Assembly (NCBI GenBank): GCA_004557385.1
Contig: SFEA01000004.1
Span: forward strand, 94,414 to 158,413
Length of the DNA: 64,000 nucleotides
Reading direction: 5' to 3'
Source: Bacteroidales bacterium
Lineage (GTDB): Bacteria; Bacteroidota; Bacteroidia; Bacteroidales; Muribaculaceae
Notes under the pieces: generated by a model
What the model was told of the DNA's origin: nothing
The model's database searches: none
What the model saw: only the letters and a program-made list of their open reading frames with translations
In this document: one piece after another, positions 50,883 to 58,164 of the stretch
How the letters are laid out: every line of letters begins with the position of its first letter
Numbering within the stretch: the stretch's first letter is position 1
Program-made: the position numbers and the translations under genes

Positions 50883-52319
50883 ATGAACAAAGCGAACATA
50901 CAAGCCGTGTTGGCAACGATAATAATCGTTACCACATCATTTGTCGCAAAACTTAATGCTCAAACCGTCACAACCAACAATTCAACGCTCAACCAAGCTT
51001 TCAGCATGGCAATGAGCGCCCTCGACAAGAACATCACGCCCGAGGGGCTGATTCTTGCCGGAGGCGACTACGGCGGCGAATGGACTCGCGACTGCGCATT
51101 CAACTCGGCTAACGCAGCAAGCCTGCTGCGCCCCGATGCTGCCGAGCACTCGCTGTGGAGCGTAACCAACAATCGCTCCTCGGTGGGGCATCAGTATTGG
51201 GACAAAATAATTTGGGTGATTGCCGCTTGGAATCATTATATGGCAACTGCCGACAACGCCTTTCTTGCCGACGCTCTGCGTTGCGCCACAGCAACCATCG
51301 CCGAGCTCGAAAGCACGTGCTACAACACTTCTTACAAACTGTTCACCGGTCCGGCTGTGTTTCAAGACGGCATTGCGGGCTACGATGCGCCAATCTATCA
51401 GACTGGCAACAACAGCAGCTATGTGCTCGACCACGACGCAAAAAACATCATGTGCCTCAGCACCAATTGCGTCTACTATAAGGCTTATCAGTGCATTGCC
51501 GACATGACATGGCAATCGGGCCACGATGGCAGTGCCTACGAAAACAAAGCAAAACAGCTAAAGAAAGCCATTCGCGCCAATTTCTACGACAAGCGAAACA
51601 ACCGCCTCATCTATCTCATCGACCAAAACGGCAAAAAGCACACCCACACCGAAGCTCTTGGCGTGGCATTTGCCGTGCTCTACGAGGTGGTGAGTCGAAG
51701 CGAGGCTCAGCGGCTGTTGTCGGGCGTTCACGTCACCGCCTACGGTGTGCCTTGCGTTTACCCTGCGTTCCCGCGCTTCTCGGCACAGAAACCCGGACGG
51801 CACAACGTGATGATTTGGCCTCACGTGAACATGATGTACGCCTCGGCATGCGCCCATGCCAAAGCCACCAAGCAATTCTATTTCGAGCTCAACAACCTTG
51901 CCAAGCTGGCGGTAAACAACAAGGGCTTCTACGAAATCTACGACCCTGCCAACGGCAAGCCCAGCGGCGGTTATCAATGCGGTCATCTTTGGAACCCGTG
52001 CCACGACCAAACCTGGTGCGCAACCGGATTCATACGCAATATGCTTTACGAGGTGTTTGGCATTAAAATCGGGCTGCGCGGACTCAAGTTCCGCCCTATC
52101 GGCATGGCTGATGGCAGCAAATGCACCCTCAAAGGTCTACGCTTCCACGGCAATGTAATCAACATCACCGTCACCGGCAAGGGCAACGGCTCCGCGCCAA
52201 AAGCGTGCCGCATCAACGGCGTGAAGGCCTCGAACTTTGTAGGCCACAGCGGCGAGATTTTCGAGAACGGACGGCAACGCCGCACATCGGGCGAACTGAA
52301 CATCGAAATTGAACTATAA
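50883..52319 (+). CDS. Exported (alpha/alpha)6-barrel glycosidase, GH63/amylo-1,6-glucosidase-like
   Basis: A 478-residue exported protein. The signal peptide (MNKANIQAVLATIIIVTTSFVAKLNAQ) supports the start at 50883 rather than 50784. The region GGDYGGEWTRDCAFNSANA at about residue 60 is the conserved catalytic-face segment of GH63/GH15-like alpha-glucosidases, with WDKIIWVIAAWNHY and MIWPHVNMMYASA as further helices. The C-terminal beta-sandwich (about 400-478) contains LRGLKFRPIGMADG and HGNVINITVTGKG. The likely role is release of glucose or a related sugar from an alpha-glucoside or a host/plant glycan, but family and substrate are not settled. It lies between ffh and folD. Confidence 0.8.
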   Translation: MNKANIQAVLATIIIVTTSFVAKLNAQTVTTNNSTLNQAFSMAMSALDKNITPEGLILAGGDYGGEWTRDCAFNSANAASLLRPDAAEHSLWSVTNNRSSVGHQYWDKIIWVIAAWNHYMATADNAFLADALRCATATIAELESTCYNTSYKLFTGPAVFQDGIAGYDAPIYQTGNNSSYVLDHDAKNIMCLSTNCVYYKAYQCIADMTWQSGHDGSAYENKAKQLKKAIRANFYDKRNNRLIYLIDQNGKKHTHTEALGVAFAVLYEVVSRSEAQRLLSGVHVTAYGVPCVYPAFPRFSAQKPGRHNVMIWPHVNMMYASACAHAKATKQFYFELNNLAKLAVNNKGFYEIYDPANGKPSGGYQCGHLWNPCHDQTWCATGFIRNMLYEVFGIKIGLRGLKFRPIGMADGSKCTLKGLRFHGNVINITVTGKGNGSAPKACRINGVKASNFVGHSGEIFENGRQRRTSGELNIEIEL

Positions 52320-52366
52320 AACCGAGAAATAATTAATAACAAACTAATATTATAACTACCCTTTTT

Positions 52367-53251
52367 ATGGAACTAATCGACGGTAAGAAAGTGGCTGCCG
52401 AAGTGAAACAGGAAATTGCAGCCGAAGTTGAACAAATGATTGCCGAAGGCAAGCGCCGCCCTCACCTGGTGGCAATTCTCGTGGGCCACGACGGTGGCAG
52501 CGAGACATACGTGCGCAACAAAGTGATAGCCTGCGAGCAATGCGGATTTAAGTCGACCCTCATCCGCTACGAGGACGACGTAACCGAAAACGAACTGCTC
52601 GACACCATCGACAAACTCAACAAAGATGCCGATGTCGACGGATTTATCGTGCAACTGCCGCTGCCGCGACACATCTCGGAGCAACGCATCATCGAAGCCA
52701 TCGACTATCGCAAGGATGTTGACGGTTTCCACCCCACCAACGTGGGCCGCATGTCCATTGGTTTGCCGTGCTTCGTTTCGGCAACCCCTGCCGGAATCAT
52801 CGAGCTTCTCAGTCGCTACAACGTGAACACCAATGGTGCCAACTGCGTGGTGCTTGGCAGAAGCAACATCGTTGGCAAACCGGTTGCCAACCTGCTCATG
52901 CAAAAGGCTCCTGTGGGCAACGCCACCGTAACCGTGTGCCACTCTGCCACCAAGAACCTGAAGGAAATATGCCGCCAAGCCGACATCATCATTGCCGCAA
53001 TCGGACAACCTGAATTTGTGAAAGAGGACATGGTGAAAGAGGGTGCTGTGATTATCGACGTAGGCACCACCCGTGTGCCGTCGACCGAAACCAAAAGCGG
53101 CTTCAAACTCAAGGGCGACGTCGACTTTGCCAATGTTGCACCTAAATGCTCGCTCATCACCCCGGTGCCGGGCGGCGTTGGTCCGATGACCATCTGCTCG
53201 CTCATGAAGAACACCCTGCTTGCGGCTAAGAAGGTCATTTACAACGCTTAA
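52367..53251 (+). CDS. folD: Bifunctional 5,10-methylene-THF dehydrogenase / methenyl-THF cyclohydrolase
   Basis: Interconverts methylene-, methenyl- and 10-formyl-tetrahydrofolate in one-carbon metabolism, in the cytoplasm. Motifs are VGHDGGSETYVRNKVIACEQ (with the catalytic Lys in the YxxxK arrangement), VDGFIVQLPLPRHI, KDVDGFHPTNVGRM, the NADP-binding VVLGRSNIVGKPVANLL and TPVPGGVGPMTICSLM. At 294 residues it is complete. It starts 47 bases after the GH63-like gene and 38 bases before the CapA-like gene, but it is probably expressed from a promoter of its own. Confidence 0.97.
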   Translation: MELIDGKKVAAEVKQEIAAEVEQMIAEGKRRPHLVAILVGHDGGSETYVRNKVIACEQCGFKSTLIRYEDDVTENELLDTIDKLNKDADVDGFIVQLPLPRHISEQRIIEAIDYRKDVDGFHPTNVGRMSIGLPCFVSATPAGIIELLSRYNVNTNGANCVVLGRSNIVGKPVANLLMQKAPVGNATVTVCHSATKNLKEICRQADIIIAAIGQPEFVKEDMVKEGAVIIDVGTTRVPSTETKSGFKLKGDVDFANVAPKCSLITPVPGGVGPMTICSLMKNTLLAAKKVIYNA

Positions 53252-53289
53252 CCACCCTTCTCCGCACACCTCGTGCAACCTGATTTAGC

Positions 53290-54402
53290 ATGAAACACAT
53301 CTTCACTATTGCGATACTCGCAACGCTGCTGCACTTAACAGCCAGCAGCCAAACCATACGACTCACCTTTGTGGGCGATGCCATGCAGCATGGCCCACAA
53401 ATCAGAGCCGCACGCACCGCCGACGGCAATCACGACTATTCGGCGTGCTTCACCCACCTTGCCAGCGACATCGCCGATGCCGACTTTGCCGTGGTGAATC
53501 TCGAATGTCCATTGGGCGGAAAGCCCTACTCGGGTTATCCCAACTTCAGCGCACCCGATGCGTTTGCCTCGGCACTGCGCGATGCCGGCTTCGACTTTTT
53601 TGCCACTGCCAACAATCACTGCCTCGACCGCCGCGACGCAGGACTGAAGCGAACCATTCAGCAGCTGGATGCGCTAAACATTCCGCATGTTGGCACCTAT
53701 CTTAATGCTGCTGCTCGCGACACGCTGTGCCCGCAACTGGTGGACGTGAAAGGCATTCGCATGGCTATGATGAGCTACACCTATGGCACCAACGGAATTC
53801 CTGTGCAAGGCAAAGTGGTGGTGGACTACATCAACCGCGAACGCATTGCTGCCGACATCGCCCGTGCCCGTGAAATGAATGCCGACGTTATCTGCGTGTG
53901 CATGCACTGGGGCATCGAATACAAGAAGCTGCCCGTTGATGCACAGCGCTCGCTCGCCGATTTCCTGGTTGAGCAAGGCGTTGACCTCATCATTGGCAGC
54001 CATCCGCATGTGGTGGAGCCTATGGAAATTCGCCACAGCGACAAGTGGAACAAAGATGTGCTGCTGGTGTATTCGCTCGGCAATTTCATTTCTAATCAAA
54101 ACGGCACCGACAGCCGCGGCGGTGCTCTCGTGAAAGCAACGCTCAACCGCGACCTTACCGGCAAAGTGCAGCTCGAAAACGCCTCTTATCGCCTCTTCTT
54201 CTGCCAAAAGCCCAAAAACAGCGGTGAAAACTACCAACTCATTCCCTACGGAAGTGAGCATTTGCTGCGCACCGATTCAAAAGCCGCTTACAACGCTTTT
54301 ATGCAAAATGCCCACAACATTCTCAACAAGCACAACATAAATGTGCCTGAAATAACAAACGATTCTACATCATTACTCAACTACAGATTCCCAACCAAAT
54401 GA
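53290..54402 (+). CDS. CapA/PgsA-like exported metallophosphatase family protein
   Basis: A 370-residue protein of the bacterial capsule-synthesis CapA fold, related to calcineurin-like metallophosphatases. A signal peptide (to about residue 20, LHLTASSQ) precedes RLTFVGDAMQHGPQI with the metal ligand Asp, then AVVNLECPLGG, ATANNHCLDR, CVCMHWGIEYKKLP and IIGSHPHVVEPME, the usual metal-binding set. The original CapA protein acts in poly-gamma-glutamate synthesis; in gut Bacteroidetes the role is not known. Its last base pairs overlap the start of the GH27 gene (ATGA), so the two are translationally coupled. Confidence 0.92.
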   Translation: MKHIFTIAILATLLHLTASSQTIRLTFVGDAMQHGPQIRAARTADGNHDYSACFTHLASDIADADFAVVNLECPLGGKPYSGYPNFSAPDAFASALRDAGFDFFATANNHCLDRRDAGLKRTIQQLDALNIPHVGTYLNAAARDTLCPQLVDVKGIRMAMMSYTYGTNGIPVQGKVVVDYINRERIAADIARAREMNADVICVCMHWGIEYKKLPVDAQRSLADFLVEQGVDLIIGSHPHVVEPMEIRHSDKWNKDVLLVYSLGNFISNQNGTDSRGGALVKATLNRDLTGKVQLENASYRLFFCQKPKNSGENYQLIPYGSEHLLRTDSKAAYNAFMQNAHNILNKHNINVPEITNDSTSLLNYRFPTK

Positions 54403-55988
54403 GATTTCTTTCGTTATGCTTTGCAGCAATCACAGCAGCTGCCGCCTCAGCCCAACCAATGATGGGATGGAGTTCGTGGAATGCATTCAAAGTGCATATC
54501 AACGAGCAAATCATCTGCCGTCAAGCTTTCCTGCTTGACTCGCTGGGGCTGAAGAATGCCGGATATACGTTTGTGAACATCGACGACGGTTTCTTTGGGC
54601 GACGACCCACCCCAACCTCCATAGAAGCCAATGTGGCAAAGTTTCCTAATGGCATGCGCGTGCTCACCGACTATGTGCACAGCCTCGGACTGAAAGCCGG
54701 AATCTACACCGATGCCGGCACTCGCACCTGCGGCTCGATTTGGGACGGCGATGTGGCTGGGCGCGTTGCCGGAATCTACGGCCACGAGCAAAGCGACTGC
54801 AAAGTTTACTTTCGCGACTGGAACTTCGATTTCATAAAAATTGACTACTGCGGAGGTTCCGACTTGAACCTCGACGAACAGCAACGCTACACTGCCATCT
54901 ACGATGCCGTGCAACGCTACGGCCGCCCCGACGTGCACATCAACATCTGCCGCTGGGCTTACCCTGGCACATGGGCTGAAAAGGCGGCTGCTTCGTGGCG
55001 CATCAGCGGCGACATCACTGCCCAATGGAGTTCGCTGAAATATGTGGTGGGCAAAAACCTCTACCTCTCGGCTTTCTGCCGCGGCGGCAAATTCAACGAC
55101 ATGGACATGCTGGTGCTGGGCATGCGCGGCAAAGGACGCCTCGAGGGCACCGGACTAACCGACATTGAGGACGAAACTCACATGGCGCTGTGGTGCATCA
55201 TGAGCAGCCCTTTGCTGATTGGCTGCGACCTCAGCCGACTATCACAAAAAAGCCTTGCTCTGCTGAAAAACCGCGAACTCATTGCACTCAACCAAGACCC
55301 TCTGAACCTGCAAGCACGCGTATATCAGCACATCGGCGACACCTATGTGCTTGCCAAGGACATTGAAAAACGCGAAGGCAAAGTGCGAGCTGTGGCGCTG
55401 CATAACCAAAGCGACAGCATACACACATTCAGCGTGGCTCTGAGCACACTGTGCCTTGCCGGTAAAACCAAGGTGCGCGACCTCATTCACCACACCAACC
55501 TGAAATCGGTGTCCGACACTCTTGTGCTCACCGTTGAGCCTCACGCCACTGCATGCCTGCGCCTTGAAGCCGACAAACGCCTCGAAGCCACCGTTTACGA
55601 AGCCGAATGGGCTTATCTGCCTTGCTTCAACGACCTCGGCAAAAGCGACAAAACCATCACTGCCACCAAGATAGATGGCGCAAGCGGCAGCATGGGCGTG
55701 AAAAACATTGGCGGCATGCCCGAAAACGTGCTTTGCTGGGAGGATGTCTACAGCCACAACGGCGGCTCGTATCAAGTAATCGTAAGCTACACATCGCCCA
55801 AGGAAGCGCTAAACATGCACCTGTGGACAAACGGCGACGATGAACAGACTGCCCGAGTGGACAAAACCGAGCAGGTTGCCACCACCACATTCAACATCAC
55901 TCTAAAGAAAGGCGTGAACACAATCACCATCGGCAACCCCTACGATTGGGCACCGAACATCGACAAGATTGAACTGAAGAAACTATAA
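54399..55988 (+). CDS. GH27 alpha-galactosidase (or alpha-N-acetylgalactosaminidase) with C-terminal CBM-like domain
   Basis: A 529-residue exported glycosidase. The signal peptide is MRFLSLCFAAITAAAASAQ. The TIM barrel has MMGWSSWNAFKVHINEQ (family start), the FVNIDDGFF strand, the nucleophile region FIKIDYCGG (Asp at about residue 149) and the acid/base region WRISGDITAQW (Asp about 206). After the C-terminal antiparallel beta domain (to about 390) there is a beta-sandwich resembling CBM35/CBM6 (TVYEAEWAYL; INTITIGNPYDWAPNIDKIEL), which may bind terminal sugars. The start codon overlaps the stop of the CapA-like gene. The substrate is a terminal alpha-galactose or alpha-GalNAc; not resolvable here. 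Confidence 0.92.
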   Translation: MRFLSLCFAAITAAAASAQPMMGWSSWNAFKVHINEQIICRQAFLLDSLGLKNAGYTFVNIDDGFFGRRPTPTSIEANVAKFPNGMRVLTDYVHSLGLKAGIYTDAGTRTCGSIWDGDVAGRVAGIYGHEQSDCKVYFRDWNFDFIKIDYCGGSDLNLDEQQRYTAIYDAVQRYGRPDVHINICRWAYPGTWAEKAAASWRISGDITAQWSSLKYVVGKNLYLSAFCRGGKFNDMDMLVLGMRGKGRLEGTGLTDIEDETHMALWCIMSSPLLIGCDLSRLSQKSLALLKNRELIALNQDPLNLQARVYQHIGDTYVLAKDIEKREGKVRAVALHNQSDSIHTFSVALSTLCLAGKTKVRDLIHHTNLKSVSDTLVLTVEPHATACLRLEADKRLEATVYEAEWAYLPCFNDLGKSDKTITATKIDGASGSMGVKNIGGMPENVLCWEDVYSHNGGSYQVIVSYTSPKEALNMHLWTNGDDEQTARVDKTEQVATTTFNITLKKGVNTITIGNPYDWAPNIDKIELKKL

Positions 55989-56007
55989 CACAATCTCCTA
56001 CCGCAGC

Positions 56008-56060
56008 AAACGCTATCATATCAGCCGGCAATGGCATGAATATGATAGCGTTTTCTTTTT
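56008..56060 (+). terminator. Rho-independent terminator of the CapA-GH27 pair
   Basis: AAACGCTATCATAT and ATATGATAGCGTTT form a perfect 14-bp stem, followed by TCTTTTT. It lies 20 bases after the GH27 stop codon. Confidence 0.88.
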
Positions 56061-56090
56061 CCCCAAAGGGCACCTTAATTATGCCGGCAG

Positions 56091-57038
56091 TTATAGCGGA
56101 TAGTCGTCGAAAGCGTAGAGCACCGTCGACAGGTAGCGTTCGCCAGTGTCGGGCAGCAGTGCTACAATCGTTTTGCCCTTGTTTTCAGGGCGTTTGGCTT
56201 GCTGAATGGCGGCATATAACGCAGCTCCTGCCGAAATGCCCACCAGCAGTCCCTCGGTTTGCGCCAGCGTGCGCGAGGTGCGAATGGCATCGTCGTCGCT
56301 CACCGGCACTATCTCGTCAACCGCATCGCGGTGAAAATTGCCAGGCACAAAGTTTGCTCCAATGCCCTGAATCTTATGCTTTCCGGCGACACCCGTTGCC
56401 AGTACTTGCGACGTAGACGGCTCAACAGCCACAACCTTCACGCTCGGCTTCTTTGCCTTCAAGCCCTCGGCAGTGCCGCTCACAGTGCCACCGGTGCCTA
56501 CACCGGCTACAAACACATCAACTTCGCCATCGGTGTCGCGCCAAATCTCTTCGGCGGTGGTAGCCGCATGCGCTGCAGGATTGGCAGCGTTTTCAAACTG
56601 CTGCAAAATCACCGAACCAGGATTGGCGTCACGTAACTCTTCAGCCTTGTTAAGTGCACCTTTCATACCCTCGGCGCCCGGAGTGAGCACGATGGTTGCG
56701 CCAAGAGCCTTCAGCAGATTCTGACGCTCTACACTCATGGTTTCGGGCATTGTCAACACTGCCTTATAGCCTTTCACCGAAGCCACCCACGCTATGCCAA
56801 CGCCGGTGTTGCCGCTGGTAGGCTCGATAATCAACGAGCCGGGTTTCAGCACTCCTTCGCGCTCAGCCTTTTCAATCATGGCAAGTGCCACACGGTCCTT
56901 TACGCTTCCGCCCGGGTTGAAATATTCCACCTTTGCAATCAATCGAGCCTCAAGATGCTCTTGCTCCTCAATCTTATGTAATTCAAGCAACGGGGTGTTG
57001 CCTATTAGTTCAGTCAAGCTGTCATAAATCTTTGCCAT
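56091..57038 (-). CDS. cysK: Cysteine synthase A (O-acetylserine sulfhydrylase)
   Basis: PLP enzyme that makes cysteine from O-acetylserine and sulfide. The start was placed at MAKIYDSLTELIGNTPLLEL (57038). The PLP-Lys is in PGGSVKDRVALAMIE (about residue 45), the phosphate-binding glycine loop in EPTSGNTGVGIAWV and GVGTGGTVSG, and the substrate loop near residue 220 in GIGANFVPGNF. The C-terminus is PDTGERYLSTVLYAFDDYPL. At 315 residues it is complete. A canonical promoter lies just upstream. Confidence 0.97.
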   Translation of the reverse strand: MAKIYDSLTELIGNTPLLELHKIEEQEHLEARLIAKVEYFNPGGSVKDRVALAMIEKAEREGVLKPGSLIIEPTSGNTGVGIAWVASVKGYKAVLTMPETMSVERQNLLKALGATIVLTPGAEGMKGALNKAEELRDANPGSVILQQFENAANPAAHAATTAEEIWRDTDGEVDVFVAGVGTGGTVSGTAEGLKAKKPSVKVVAVEPSTSQVLATGVAGKHKIQGIGANFVPGNFHRDAVDEIVPVSDDDAIRTSRTLAQTEGLLVGISAGAALYAAIQQAKRPENKGKTIVALLPDTGERYLSTVLYAFDDYPL

Positions 57039-57065
57039 AACTATCAAAATTTTTTGTTTCTGATG

Positions 57066-57096
57066 CAAAATTAATGCCTCGCCCTGCCAATGTCAA
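57066..57096 (-). promoter_or_regulatory. Promoter of cysK
   Basis: On the minus strand TTG, 20 bases, then TAATTTTG, a good match to the Bacteroidetes consensus, 28 bases before the start codon. Confidence 0.7.
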
Positions 57097-57116
57097 TACC
57101 ACAACAATGGTATATC

Positions 57117-57157
57117 GCAAAAAATGCCACATACCCCTATTTGCTGAGCATGTGGCA
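57117..57157 (-). terminator. Rho-independent terminator of the outer-membrane barrel gene
   Basis: On the minus strand TGCCACAT and ATGTGGCA form an 8-bp stem, followed by TTTTTTGCG. Confidence 0.85.
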
Positions 57158-57254
57158 CGAACACTTATCAACTGTATTTCAATCTTCTAAACTAACAAAA
57201 ATTCAATCAACTATGCCAAACAAGTGTTTCTTTATCTTCTACAAAAATCTTTAA

Positions 57255-57950
57255 TCACCATTCAAAACTCAAGCGGACGCCGAAGCTGCTCAAGCCCTTC
57301 ACCTCGTCGCAATAATACGAGTTGCCGCTCCAGTCGGCAATGCGGTGCGTGGTGAGGTTGTAGGTTGCAGCCAGATTAACGGCGCTCTTTCCACCGGTTG
57401 GGATGCGTATACCCACCGAGGGACTCATATAGAAGCTGTTGGTGCCATCGTAATAGCCTCTGCCCACCACCAGCGTGTCGTCGCTGACGCGGAACTGAGC
57501 GCCAATCTTCATGTCGAAGAACGGTTGCACAAACGAGCTGCGCGACGGAACCACGTTGCCAAATCGGAAATCGACATACAACGGTATACTCACGCCCGTG
57601 GTGTGATAGTCGTAGTAGTCGTCATGGCGGTCATACTCATCATTGTTGAACGACACGCTAAGACCGCCGCCAATTCCCACAAACGTGTTGCTGCTCACCT
57701 GCAATCCGTGGGTGGTGAGTATATCGAGTCGGTCGGCGCGATTGTCGCCAATTCCGGCAGCATAACCCAGTTCCAAGAACCCCTTATACGGGAGAAAGCT
57801 GGAATGATAGCCATTGTCGCCACGATAATATGTTTCGTGCTGCGGACGGCGCGGACCGCTGCCATGTCCATGGCGGAAATACGGTTGTGCTTCGGCAGCT
57901 GCCATGCCAATCACTATTGCCAAAATCGATGTGATAATTGTCCTTTTCAT
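57255..57950 (-). CDS. Outer-membrane beta-barrel protein
   Basis: A 231-residue exported protein. The signal peptide MKRTIITSILAIVIGMAAAEAQ is followed by a His/Arg/Tyr-rich N-terminal segment (FRHGHGSGPRRPQHE) and then alternating amphipathic strands typical of an 8-strand porin-like barrel, ending with the classical aromatic C-terminus SFGVRLSFEW. The start is supported by AAAGGA 8 bases upstream, strong for this phylum. Function unknown; it has its own terminator and is probably monocistronic. Confidence 0.85.
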   Translation of the reverse strand: MKRTIITSILAIVIGMAAAEAQPYFRHGHGSGPRRPQHETYYRGDNGYHSSFLPYKGFLELGYAAGIGDNRADRLDILTTHGLQVSSNTFVGIGGGLSVSFNNDEYDRHDDYYDYHTTGVSIPLYVDFRFGNVVPSRSSFVQPFFDMKIGAQFRVSDDTLVVGRGYYDGTNSFYMSPSVGIRIPTGGKSAVNLAATYNLTTHRIADWSGNSYYCDEVKGLSSFGVRLSFEW

Positions 57951-58085
57951 AATTCAATCCTTTCGTTATTTATGTTTCTGTTAGTTTAGACAACATTTCA
58001 GTCGCATAGTTTAAGGTCGTTTTTTCTCAACAACTGGTCAAAAACGCACATCCCTCGGCTCCTGACATAACCGCCTTTCACGCTA

Positions 58086-58127
58086 AATAAAACTGCCACT
58101 GCACCCTCTGTGAAGGCACAATGGCAG
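58086..58127 (-). terminator. Rho-independent terminator of the pyrC-ATPase group
   Basis: On the minus strand CTGCCA-t-TGTGCC pairs with GGTGCA-g-TGGCAG, followed by TTTTATTT. It lies about 38 bases after the ATPase stop codon. Confidence 0.88.
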
Positions 58128-58164
58128 GAAATATTGTAGAAAAAATTATGTTAGCCGGTTGTTA

